64,000 nucleotides of DNA, taken from NCBI GenBank assembly GCA_027618835.1, contig JAQCHZ010000011.1, positions 1-64,000 on the forward strand, in the 5' to 3' direction. Of the stretch, positions 19,597 through 28,816 are shown in pieces. How positions within the stretch are numbered: the stretch's first letter is position 1; each line of letters opens with the position of its first letter. The stretch comes from Chloroflexota bacterium (GTDB lineage Bacteria > Chloroflexota > Dehalococcoidia > Lucifugimonadales > Lucifugimonadaceae). The position numbers were made by a program, and so were the translations under genes. The notes beneath the pieces were generated by a model. The model was not told the DNA's origin. It did no database searches and saw only the letters and a list, made by a program, of their open reading frames with translations.

Positions 19597-19812
19597 TTAT
19601 TTATACCGGTAGGGCTCGCGCGCACACACACACAAGCGTATTGCTTAAGTGTTCAGATGTTTGCGGTTTCAGAAGCAACCAACATGATCTGAACGACACT
19701 GACCTACTGGCTCAAGGCGCTAGATTCAGTAGGAAGGCTCCGAACGTTGGACACTATCTCCACCGATGATCACGCAGTTCTCGATTTCACAGTTGGGGTG
19801 CCCGACAACACT

Positions 19813-20619
19813 ATGGCACGGGCTTTTGCTGACGATGCCGTAATTATCGGAAACGAAATTCAACGGGTCGTAGTTACGTCTCCGAAGACCATCTAGCTTT
19901 CCATTCTTGGCTTACTCGCAGAGGGGCATATTCTTCTCGAAGATGTTCCGGGTGTTGGCAAAACACTTCTTGGTAAAACTCTGTCCGGTGCCATCGACTG
20001 TGATTTCAAGCGAATCCAATTCACTCCCGACTTGCTTCCAACGGACATAACCGGCACTACGGTGTTCGATATGAAGAGTTCAATTTTCAATTTCGTTCCC
20101 GGGTCTATCTTCTCGAACATCGTTCTTTCCGATGAAATCAACCGTACGGGCCCTCGTACTCAGGCTGCATTGCTCGAAACGATGGCTGAACACCAGGTTT
20201 CAATCGAGGGAGATGTGATGAAGTTACCTTCTCCGTTCATGGTGATTACGACTCAAAATCTTTCTGAAAGTCACGGAACATTCCCGTTGCCAGACAGCCA
20301 GAAAGACCGGTTCATGATTTCGATGGGAATGGGCCTACCCACTCCTGAACAAGAAGTCGAGATACTTTCTAGGTCGCAGCACGGTATGCCAGAAGCCGAG
20401 CCTGTTATTTCAACCGAACGCATTGTTGAGATGAGCGAAATGGTCAAGCGAGTCGAAGTAGATGCCAAGGTCAGGCAGTACATCGTTAAACTCGCTGGTC
20501 ACACGCGATCGAATTCGGCAGTTCGTCATGGTCTAAGCCCGCGTGTCGGCGCCTCACTCCAGCGGGCTGCACAGGCGTGGGCTGCCGTGGACGGACGATC
20601 AGCCGTGATTACGGCGTGA
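19813..20619 (+). pseudogene. MoxR-family AAA+ ATPase, interrupted by in-frame TAG and truncated
   Basis: MARAFADDAVIIGNEIQRVVVTSPKTI*LSILGLLAEGHILLEDVPGVGKTLLGKTL..IVLSDEINRTGPRTQAALLETMAEHQVSIEG; TAG at 19894-19896 in the same frame. Confidence 0.8.
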
Positions 20620-21551
20620 TTCCGCAGGGTTCAGGCGAACTTCAGTCGTTGACGGCTGCATTGACCAAAAGTGCGGAAAACGATTTCGACAAGGCTTCGG
20701 CGATAACTTCTTACTTGCAGAATTTGGAGTACGACGAACTGGCAGAGTCAGCACGTCAACCTTCGACCGATCTGAATCGATACATAATTGGTGCGCTACC
20801 AAGGACTTGTATCGACTTTGCGTCGGCATTGACGCTCATAACACGTTCGGCTGGTTTGCAGTCGAGAGTCGCAACAGGTTATTTGCCAGGTGAGTACAAC
20901 TAGTACTCGGGTGCGAGCAAGATCACGCCGCAAGATGCACACGCATGGTCGGAAATTTACTTCAGAGGCGCCGGTTGGATTCCGTTCGACGCTTCGACTC
21001 GGTCAGATCTGCCGACACCTGCGGAACTCGTTGAAGCTCCTTCGTCGGAACTCAGCTAGTTTCTAGATCGCCGACTTGACGACAGCCTTGCAGCTGCCGC
21101 GGAGCAAACGTCCTGTGCTGTTATGAAGGGCATCGAATTTGCTGTGAAGAACGCTATTAGTTGGGGGCTACTCACCTTAGTTTTTGTTGCGTTCACAGCG
21201 ATGTCGGTCAGGTACCTGCTTTTCTATCGAAAAGGAGGATCAAGCAAGCCAGTCAGGTTCAACTATTCAGAGATCGATAGTAATGATCGAAAAGCGGTAA
21301 TCGCCGTATTCCGAACTGCCGAGAAGCATTTGGCAAAGAACGGTTTTAGGCGAAGATTAGATAATGAGTCTTATCGTGAATACTCTTTCGCAGCTCAGTT
21401 GTTCTCTGGCGAAGACGCTGAGGGTCTCAATTGGATGGCCGATGCGGCTTCAAAAACTGCATTCTCGTCTGCCGCAATCGACAGTGCGCAGGTTGATTCT
21501 GCGACAGGTCATGCCAAGACTTACAAACTAAAATTAGCTAGCTCGAACTAA
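20620..21551 (+). pseudogene. Transglutaminase-like (TgpA-type) remnant, two in-frame TAG codons, N-terminus missing
   Basis: TSYLQNLEYDEL..PRTCIDFASALTLITRSAGLQSRVATGYLPGEYN*YSGASKITPQDAHAWSEIYFRGAGWIPFDAST..SSELS*FLDRRL.., then TM segment WGLLTLVFVAFTAMSVRYLLFY. All in one frame; TAG at 20901-20903 and 21057-21059. Confidence 0.75.
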
Positions 21552-22534
21552 ATTCCCGAACGAGCTTTTCCAAGTACATCGGGGTTGATCAGATTTTCTG
21601 GCTTGTCCCCGTTGAGTACACGAACCACTTCTTGCGCTGTTCGCTGCTCGAGCTCAAGCGTTGAGGCCTGTGAGAAAAATGCCGTGTGCGGCGTGATGAT
21701 TACGTTTTCTTGCTGAAGAAGAGCGCTAGCGGGATCTGGCGGGGTTGGTTCAACCACATCGAGCCCGGCACCAGCTGTGTGGCCTGAGGCAATGGACCCC
21801 GCAAGCGCATCTTCGTCGATGAGGCCCCCTCGTGCACAGTTGACGATTATTGATCCTGGCTTCATTTTTGCAAGCTGAGGAGCAGAAATCATGTTCTGGG
21901 TCGATGGAATCAACGGGACATGAAGCGAAACGAAGTCAGACTTGGCCAGTAATTCATCGAGTGAAACGACGGATGCATCGTCGATTTCGGAGCCGATTTC
22001 GATCAAAGGATCGTAGGCGAGAATGTTCATCCCGAATCCGACAGCCTTAGCAGCGAGCGAGCGACCGATGCGACCATAACCGACTATACCTAGCGTTGCG
22101 CCTCGGGTTCGGTGCATTGGCTGGTTCAAAGCAACATCGTTCCAGCCACCGCCTACTACGGCATTGGTGTGAGGTACGAGTCGTCGGTTCAGTGCGAGGA
22201 TCATCCCTAGTGCGTGGTCGGTTACCTCATCCATGCAATAGTCGGGAACGTTGGTGACTACAATCCCAAGCTCGGTCGCCTTAGCGATATCAACATTGTC
22301 GACGCCGATGCCGTATCGAGCGGCGATTTTGCAGTTTGTTGCCGATTCAAGAACCTTTGCAGTAACTTGAGCGAAGCAAAACATGATCGCATCGACATCT
22401 TTGGAGAGTTCGGCCAATGTCGATTCCGATGTGTCGGAGGCAATCACTAGTTCGATGCCCGCTGCTTCTAGAACTGCACGTTCAGGATCGGTTGAAGGCC
22501 ATACATAATCAGTAATAAGTACTTTTGTAGTCAT
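21548..22534 (-). CDS. D-isomer-specific 2-hydroxyacid dehydrogenase (phosphoglycerate dehydrogenase-like)
   Basis: RGATLGIVGYGRIGRSLAAKAVGFGMNILAYDP; KPGSIIVNCARGGLIDEDALAGSIASG; GLDVVEPTPPDPAS. Confidence 0.9.
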   Translation of the reverse strand: MTTKVLITDYVWPSTDPERAVLEAAGIELVIASDTSESTLAELSKDVDAIMFCFAQVTAKVLESATNCKIAARYGIGVDNVDIAKATELGIVVTNVPDYCMDEVTDHALGMILALNRRLVPHTNAVVGGGWNDVALNQPMHRTRGATLGIVGYGRIGRSLAAKAVGFGMNILAYDPLIEIGSEIDDASVVSLDELLAKSDFVSLHVPLIPSTQNMISAPQLAKMKPGSIIVNCARGGLIDEDALAGSIASGHTAGAGLDVVEPTPPDPASALLQQENVIITPHTAFFSQASTLELEQRTAQEVVRVLNGDKPENLINPDVLGKARSGI

Positions 22535-22636
22535 AGCGCAGAATGATACAGTCCGTTGCCTTCCTGAATCGACACAAAAGCAATGAATCGACCGAATGTC
22601 ACAAAAACACAGGCGATTGAACTACGACAGGTCGGT

Positions 22637-24268
22637 CTAGATCGATTCCATCGGTTTGAACATGCAGCCCTCGACAAAGAATTCGAAAAAGTCTGGCGCA
22701 GTTTCAAGCTCAACGTGTTCGACCGTCGATGTCAGCTTTTCGATTTCTTCTCTTTTTACGGTCGAAAGCAACATAATTACAGCGCCTTCAAGCGAGGCAT
22801 TGCCGACCTTTTCGACTTTATCAAGCGGCATGTTCGCTATGAATCCAATATCGATAGCGTTCGATTCATCGACGTAATTGGCGAATCCGCCAGCTAGGTA
22901 GAGCTTCTCGAATTTCTCGATTGGAAGTCCGTACTCTCGTAGTACTATCGCTTGGCCGCAGTAGTTCGCAGCCTTCGCTTGAGCGAGTGCAGAAATGTCG
23001 GCTCGGGAGAGCGTTAGATTGTTCGTTGTGGAGAATTCGTATTCGCCTGATCCGTCGGTGAATCTGCCCAACTCGTCCATCATGTTCGTTCGGCGTAGTT
23101 CGGCGATTAGATCGATCAAACCTGAACCACAGATTCCTATAGGATCGACATCGCCGATTACACTCAAATCGGCAACGCCTCTGTCGTCGATTACTACCTT
23201 CTCCACAGCACCGTCATAACCCGGCATGCCGTAAGTAACCTCGCCACCTTCGAAGGCGGGCCCAGCAGGGCAGGATGCGGCAAGGAGTCGATCACGATTG
23301 CCGATGACGACTTCAGTGTTGGTTCCAACATCAACGAGGATCACCGGCTCTATTTGGTCTTCTATTCCGAGCGCTAATAGATCGGCGGCGGTGTCGGCTC
23401 CCAGATGAGACGCTATCAGTGGTCCACCGTAGACAGTTGCCTTCGGGTGGATTCTGAGTTCGAGTTCGGCAGCAGTCGTCGTTAATGCAGTTGTGGTGCG
23501 TTTTGCATCACGAAACTCGTCTTCGATAATCGACTTGTAGGGACGTGTGCCGATGCTTTGAACATCGAGTCCGAAAAACAGATCACGCATCGTCGTGTTT
23601 CCAACCGCGACGAATTCAAAAATTTGACGTCGGCGGATCTTGAGAGCCCGGACCATTTCACCAATTTCGAAGTTGATCGACGAAACCATGACGGCGCGTA
23701 ATTCACCTGAATCAGCACCACCATCGTACGAGATGCGGTTCATGACATCGCTGCCACCGAATCGTTGAGGATTCTCGAATGATGCTGTGTAAACGGTTTC
23801 CCCTGATTCGAGGTTTACGAAATTGAGGACGACTGTTGTCGTACCGAGGTCGGCTGCGATGCCGTAGATGGCGCCGCGGTACTTATCTACCGCTGTTGGG
23901 CCATCTGGGCTGTTGTATACAACGTCGTCGTCCACTCGGACGTAAGCCGGTTGTAGTTTTGTTTCTCGTTTTGTTCCGGCCGTGAGAATTCTGGGCTGGC
24001 GACGAAGAACTGAAAATTCTATGTCGACTTCTGTGTCGACCACGCAAGCCTGACAGGCGAGTCGGTAATTTCCCCGAAGGAATTTTTCCTCTTCAGTTGG
24101 TGGTGAGAGAGCGTCAGCGCCCTTGCGCACTTCCACGATGCATTCGTGGCACTCGCCGGTACGACCGCAAGAAGTTGGTACTCGGACGGAAAGTGCATCA
24201 GCGAAGTCGAATAGCGAATCATCTTTCTTCGCATATAGTTCTTTTGAGTTTAGAAATACAGGACTCAA
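22637..24268 (-). CDS. Corrinoid-activation (RamA-like) ASKHA protein with N-terminal 2Fe-2S domain
   Basis: Ferredoxin domain (VPTSCGRTGECHECIVEVRKG..RLACQACVV) then GIAADLGTTTVVLNFVNLESGE..VAVGNTTMRDLFFGLD..VGTNTEVVIGNRDRLLAASCPAGPAFEGG. Confidence 0.9.
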   Translation of the reverse strand: MSPVFLNSKELYAKKDDSLFDFADALSVRVPTSCGRTGECHECIVEVRKGADALSPPTEEEKFLRGNYRLACQACVVDTEVDIEFSVLRRQPRILTAGTKRETKLQPAYVRVDDDVVYNSPDGPTAVDKYRGAIYGIAADLGTTTVVLNFVNLESGETVYTASFENPQRFGGSDVMNRISYDGGADSGELRAVMVSSINFEIGEMVRALKIRRRQIFEFVAVGNTTMRDLFFGLDVQSIGTRPYKSIIEDEFRDAKRTTTALTTTAAELELRIHPKATVYGGPLIASHLGADTAADLLALGIEDQIEPVILVDVGTNTEVVIGNRDRLLAASCPAGPAFEGGEVTYGMPGYDGAVEKVVIDDRGVADLSVIGDVDPIGICGSGLIDLIAELRRTNMMDELGRFTDGSGEYEFSTTNNLTLSRADISALAQAKAANYCGQAIVLREYGLPIEKFEKLYLAGGFANYVDESNAIDIGFIANMPLDKVEKVGNASLEGAVIMLLSTVKREEIEKLTSTVEHVELETAPDFFEFFVEGCMFKPMESI

Positions 24269-24369
24269 GGAATTTTGGTCTCAGAATCAGAATTGGTTAA
24301 TGACAAGTTCAAATCTGGACTATCCCAGACGTTTTAGTAACCGTGCTTAGTAAACCGCCGGAAACAGCG

Positions 24370-24636
24370 TTACTGATCCCAGGCTTCTCGGTAGTCGATC
24401 TGGTCGCTGCCTGCGCAGGCGGGAAGGGAAGTGGGATCAGTAGTGAAGAACTGGTTTCTGCAGCCGAATTTGGCAGTACACCGACTGGCTGCGTTTTTAT
24501 ATGGACATCGTGTCTGCATCACTTCGTCGGCTGTTGAAGCTATGTCTTTGTAGATGTTGTACAGGCGATCAAGGCTGGCACGCGCTTTTTCGTAATCCAC
24601 ATTGGAATCATTGTTACTGGCTTGTTCTGCAGCCAT
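24370..24636 (-). CDS. Small Cys-containing protein in corrinoid cluster, unknown function
   Basis: 88-aa ORF colinear in the operon with RCPYKNAASRCTAKFGCRNQFFTTDPTSLPACAG. Confidence 0.6.
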   Translation of the reverse strand: MAAEQASNNDSNVDYEKARASLDRLYNIYKDIASTADEVMQTRCPYKNAASRCTAKFGCRNQFFTTDPTSLPACAGSDQIDYREAWDQ

Positions 24637-24679
24637 TGAACACCCCCATCCACACGATCACCAGATACCAGTATTCTGG

Positions 24680-25429
24680 TTAGCTGGACCTCAGTTCTGC
24701 AAGTAGCAGAACAAGTTCTTTCGCCTTGTCGACAGCATCAACAGCGTTGTCGCCATAGGCGTCAGCGCCCATCTCATCAGCGAAATCTTGTGTCACAGGA
24801 GCTCCACCAACCATAATCCGAACTTCGTCTCGAAGTCCCATCTCTTCAAATGCTGCGATGGTTCGTCCCATATTGGGCATCGTCGTTGTAAGCAACGCCG
24901 ACATTCCGACCACTTCAGCACTGTGCTCTTGAGCTGCGTTGATGAAGTCATCAGGCGACGAGTCGACACCTATGTCATGAACGACAAATCCAGCGCCACG
25001 TAGCATCATGATGCAGAGATTCTTTCCGATGTCGTGAAGGTCGCCCTTCACAGTGCCCATGATGATCGTTCCAGCGGGCTTGGCACCTGAGGCGGAGAGA
25101 ATCGGTTCGATGTGAACCATTCCAGCTTTCATGGCACGAGCCGCAACCAAAACTTCAGGAACAAATATCAGGTTGTCGCGGAATTTCACTCCGACGATCG
25201 CCATGCCATTGAGGAGCCCGTCATCAAGCAGCTGGTTGGCAGTGAAACCATCAGCGAGGGCTTCCTGGGCAAGCCGGTCGACTTCGGTGTTATTGCCCAC
25301 GATCAGTTCGTAAGCCAACTCCTGCATAATCGGGGCGGTACCGTCGATCGCTTCGGAAATATGTTTACGTTCTCCAGGACTGGAAACGAACTCGAATTCT
25401 CGGGCGAGGCCTTCGTGCGTTATCGGCAT
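24680..25429 (-). CDS. Corrinoid (B12-binding) protein, MtbC/MttC-like
   Basis: GTVKGDLHDIGKNLCIMMLRGAGFVVHDIGVDSSPDDFINAA (DxHxxG cobalamin motif); N-terminal cap domain ANQLLDDGLLNGMAIVGVKFRDNLIFVPEVLVAARAMKAGM. Confidence 0.95.
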   Translation of the reverse strand: MPITHEGLAREFEFVSSPGERKHISEAIDGTAPIMQELAYELIVGNNTEVDRLAQEALADGFTANQLLDDGLLNGMAIVGVKFRDNLIFVPEVLVAARAMKAGMVHIEPILSASGAKPAGTIIMGTVKGDLHDIGKNLCIMMLRGAGFVVHDIGVDSSPDDFINAAQEHSAEVVGMSALLTTTMPNMGRTIAAFEEMGLRDEVRIMVGGAPVTQDFADEMGADAYGDNAVDAVDKAKELVLLLAELRSS

Positions 25430-25576
25430 TAATAATCTCGAAATTACTGACTACAGGGTCTTGAGGAGTCCGGATTACATTCAGCGTTGCTGAGATGAAA
25501 AACCGGCTCCGATCACTAATTGTCTCATCGGAACGATGTAAAATGAATTAAATATCTTTAAGCGTAGGATTCGACG

Positions 25577-26620
25577 TTAGTTGAGACGATGCTCGGCAAC
25601 CCAATCTTCAATTGCCGCTGGTATCTCCAAGAGATTTTCCAACTTAGTTTTGAGCGGAATCGCGCATTCGGGAGCTATGAGCTGAACACCTGCGTCGAGC
25701 GCTGCGTTCACCTCAGCACGAACCTCTTCAGGCCCTCTGGCGTAGAGAGTTGTTGGGTTATTGATGTTTCCCACAAGGCGAATTTTGCCGTTAACCGCTG
25801 CCATCGATTCAACTGGGTCGTTCTTGGAGTCGAAGTGAAATGCTGCCATGCCTGTCTCAGCGATGTAAGGCATGCGATCGACTGTTGCCCCGCAAATGTG
25901 AAGTATCAGAGGGACAGAAAGTTCTTCTTCGATCTCCTGGTGCATCTCCATCAGGAAGCGCCGGTAGTACTCGCTACTAACGAGGTCGCCGGTTGCGTGA
26001 TCAGGAACAGTTAATACGTCAGCCCCAGCGTCGATCTGAGCCTGCCCGTACAAGATCGTTATCTCTTTTAGGGCTTTCAACGATTTCATGGTCTCGGCTG
26101 GATCATCGACTGTCCCAAGTAAAAATGGTTCAACGCCGAACACGTGGTAGGCGAGAGTCCAAGGCCCCATGGTTTTCCCGACGACAGCAACTTCATCACC
26201 AAACTCCTGCTTCAAGATGCTGATCGAGTCAGTAATCGCCTTTGCGTCTGGGTGATCGAGAAAACCTGCTGGAATTTTCACGTCAGACGAGCCCTTCCAG
26301 ATCGGATTGGACATCCTCACGGTAGGCCAGTTGTCTTTCTGTTCCCACTGCATGTCGCAGCCGAGAGCAGATGACTCCTGAATGATCGAGAAGTAAGGAG
26401 CGATCGTGTCGAAGCCAAGTTCGGTGTACGCGGTGGCCGCTAAGCGAGCATTCATCTCACCATCGCGATTGGCGTCAGGGAACGGAGCGCCAACGAGGTC
26501 CATCAGTTCGACCGTCGCGACATTGGTCGGGGTACAAACAGGTGGACGGTCGACTGGTTCTCCGGCGAGAGCGGCCATTACACGTTCTCGGGAGGTCATT
26601 TTTTCAATTACGGGTGACAT
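25577..26620 (-). CDS. Uroporphyrinogen decarboxylase-family (MtaA/MtbA-like) methyltransferase
   Basis: MTSRERVMAALAGEPVDRPPVCTPTNVATVELMD..LILHICGATVDRMPYIAETGMAAFHFDSKND..RLVGNINNPTTLYARGPEEV. Confidence 0.9.
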   Translation of the reverse strand: MSPVIEKMTSRERVMAALAGEPVDRPPVCTPTNVATVELMDLVGAPFPDANRDGEMNARLAATAYTELGFDTIAPYFSIIQESSALGCDMQWEQKDNWPTVRMSNPIWKGSSDVKIPAGFLDHPDAKAITDSISILKQEFGDEVAVVGKTMGPWTLAYHVFGVEPFLLGTVDDPAETMKSLKALKEITILYGQAQIDAGADVLTVPDHATGDLVSSEYYRRFLMEMHQEIEEELSVPLILHICGATVDRMPYIAETGMAAFHFDSKNDPVESMAAVNGKIRLVGNINNPTTLYARGPEEVRAEVNAALDAGVQLIAPECAIPLKTKLENLLEIPAAIEDWVAEHRLN

Positions 26621-26638
26621 GTGATCTTGTCCTGAAGA

Positions 26639-27310
26639 CTAACTCTGTGCGAATCCGAGTGTTTGCGTGTTCATCTGGCCGGCCATTTCGTCTTGCTCAA
26701 GCTGAGCTTCAACAGCGCTGACGTTGCGAGCTAGGGGAAGGATTAGCCGAGCGAAGTTGTCGTATCGCTTGCCATCGGGGAATGAAAATTGGTTTTTGCC
26801 GACACGTGTGCAACCCGAATAGCGAATGAATCCGCCAATTGCGGCCATGACGCGCCTCTCTGGTCGTTCTGCCTGGCCTTCCGTAGAAACTGTGTAAACG
26901 TATTGATCGTCAACTTGTTCGCCATCAATTACATAAGTTAGCTTGGTCTTGGTATCAGGGGCAGTGATTCGACCGGACGGTAGTTCAAGTGCTGGATCTT
27001 TTTCGACAGCTGCAGTGAACATAAACCGGAGTGCTCTATCTAGTTTTAAGTCTGAAATCAATCGAAGTTGATTGGATGATCCCTCGACGGCTTCTACATC
27101 GCCAAGTAGAACACATCGGTCGCGTATTTGCTCGATTCGAGCATCGATGCCATCTAGAGTGCTATAGCTGAAAATGGTCATCAGCCCATCTTTTATGAAA
27201 AGACCGATAGTGACATCGTTGAAGTGTGGATCGATTGAAACTAGTTCAATGCATTGACCCAAACTTTTTACCTGCTCAACAATTCTAGAATTTTGTGCCG
27301 ACGGGGGCAT
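26639..27310 (-). CDS. Uncharacterised protein between methyltransferase genes
   Basis: Colinear ORF; probable start MPPSAQNSRIVEQVKSLGQCIEL.., 25 nt downstream of the homocysteine methyltransferase gene. No recognised family. Confidence 0.65.
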   Translation of the reverse strand: MPPSAQNSRIVEQVKSLGQCIELVSIDPHFNDVTIGLFIKDGLMTIFSYSTLDGIDARIEQIRDRCVLLGDVEAVEGSSNQLRLISDLKLDRALRFMFTAAVEKDPALELPSGRITAPDTKTKLTYVIDGEQVDDQYVYTVSTEGQAERPERRVMAAIGGFIRYSGCTRVGKNQFSFPDGKRYDNFARLILPLARNVSAVEAQLEQDEMAGQMNTQTLGFAQS

Positions 27311-27335
27311 CAGTGACCTCTTTACAGATGTTCGG

Positions 27336-28232
27336 TTACGCTCGCACACATTGTACGAGTGCTCGGATGTGATCGGCAGTGGTTCCGCAGCATCCACCGA
27401 GGATATTTATCGGAAGTTCAGCGAGCTCACGGTAGTGCTTCGCCATGAATTCCGGTGTTTCAAGGTAGCAGGTCTCACCATTTTTGATAATCGGCAGCCC
27501 TGCATTTGATTGAACAACTAGGTACTTGTCGGTTACGGCTCGCATACGAGTCGCAATTTCAACCATCTTCTCGATGCCATTGCCACAGTTTGTCCCAACG
27601 ACATCGGCTCCAGCTTCTTCAAGACCTTCTACGGCCTGTTCGGGAGTAACGCCCATCATCGTGAAGTAACCGCGCGGTCCTTTATCGAAGACCATAGTCG
27701 CCATTACTACGAGCCCAGTTGTCTCCTTGGCGGCACGTACGGCGATCGCAGCTTCTTCGATGGAGAGCTGTGTTTCGATCATCACGGCGTCGGCACCGCC
27801 GGCCTCGAATGCTTTCGACATTTCTGAGAATGTTTCGTAAAGCTCGTCTTCAGTAGCTGCCCCCAATGGCTCTATGAACTCGCCAGTGGGGCCGATCGAA
27901 CCTGCTACGAATTTCCCTTCAGGAGCGACGGCACGTGCGTGCTCGGCAGCTAACTTATTCAGTTCAAACAGTCGATCGCCAGCGCCGTAGCGTTCGAGCA
28001 TGAACTTATTGCCACCAAATGAGTTGGTGAGAACGATGTCGGAACCGGCATCGAAATATTGCTTCGACATCCCTTTAACAACGTCAGGGTTGTTGGCGTT
28101 CATGAGTTCAGGGCTGCCGCCAGGTTCCAGACCATTGTTCTGAAGGTATGTTCCGGTCGCTCCGTCAAAAATCAACGTGTCGCCGGCCGCTAGTCGGTCA
28201 AGAATGCCTGGTTTTCCGTCAGAAGCTGCCAA
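27336..28232 (-). CDS. Homocysteine S-methyltransferase family protein
   Basis: LIFDGATGTYLQNNGLEPGGSPELMNANNPDVVKGMSKQYFDAGSDIVLTNSFGGN..GADVVGTNCGNG..ILGGCCGTTADHIRAL (Zn-binding Cys / GGCCGT). Confidence 0.95.
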   Translation of the reverse strand: MAASDGKPGILDRLAAGDTLIFDGATGTYLQNNGLEPGGSPELMNANNPDVVKGMSKQYFDAGSDIVLTNSFGGNKFMLERYGAGDRLFELNKLAAEHARAVAPEGKFVAGSIGPTGEFIEPLGAATEDELYETFSEMSKAFEAGGADAVMIETQLSIEEAAIAVRAAKETTGLVVMATMVFDKGPRGYFTMMGVTPEQAVEGLEEAGADVVGTNCGNGIEKMVEIATRMRAVTDKYLVVQSNAGLPIIKNGETCYLETPEFMAKHYRELAELPINILGGCCGTTADHIRALVQCVRA

Positions 28233-28302
28233 ATGTTCTCTCCAAAATGTTTCGTTCGTTATTAAGTGCCGATGGATTAGATTTGCTTAGCGGGCTTTAG
28301 AT

Positions 28303-28659
28303 TTAATCTTGTGCCCAATGGTCGATCGCACCTGGTACTGGGTTTCGTGTTCCATCTTCGTGCAGTTTAATGATCCGTTTTACAAAATTGGAAGGTATTT
28401 TCTCCAATTCGAGCGCTAGTTGCTCTGCTGCGTCTTTCGCCTTGGCCTCTGAATCGATGTATTCGCCGAATGCCCATGCGTCGAGATATTCGTCGGTTCC
28501 TTCGCTTCCGTCTTTCATAGCGACAGCATCGGCTGCCTTCTGAAATCGATCTTCCAGTTGCCTTGAAATTCGTCCTTCGGCATCCTCTGCCTGAACTTGA
28601 ACGGGGATCTCTTTCCAGTACATAACGCGCACGCGTGTCATATTGAGTAGTCCATCCAA
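28303..28659 (-). CDS. PF13769-like ('virulence factor' annotated) small protein
   Basis: TRVRVMYWKEIPVQVQAEDAEGRISRQLEDRFQKAADAVAMKDGSEGTDEYLDAWAFGEY..; start of the methyltransferase operon. Confidence 0.75.
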   Translation of the reverse strand: MDGLLNMTRVRVMYWKEIPVQVQAEDAEGRISRQLEDRFQKAADAVAMKDGSEGTDEYLDAWAFGEYIDSEAKAKDAAEQLALELEKIPSNFVKRIIKLHEDGTRNPVPGAIDHWAQD

Positions 28660-28816
28660 CTATCGTTGCTGTCGAGTCGTTCGAACCAGCATGGACGATA
28701 ATCGTAGCATCGTGACGATCTCGTGATCATAACCAACGGGCAATTTTTGGTGATCGCCTATATGCTCGCTGTAATAGTTCGTTCTACATCGTATTGAGCA
28801 GTTAAAAGTCGGTCCT

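Noticed and set aside
19392-19631. 79-aa minus ORF and 77-aa plus ORF (19459..19692)
   Set aside because: Low-complexity translations over the structured repeat region; better explained by RNA/DNA structure or debris than by protein.
19894-21059. Amber (TAG) recoding or suppression explaining the in-frame TAGs
   Set aside because: TAG terminates several intact genes here (aldo/keto reductase, glycerate kinase, gmk, alaS), and the TPS pseudogene carries TGA plus a frameshift. Decay is simpler; kept only as an alternative.
26639-27397. Track start at 27397 for the 252-aa ORF
   Set aside because: The first 29 residues overlap the 3' end of the homocysteine methyltransferase gene; the internal ATG (27310) is the more plausible start.
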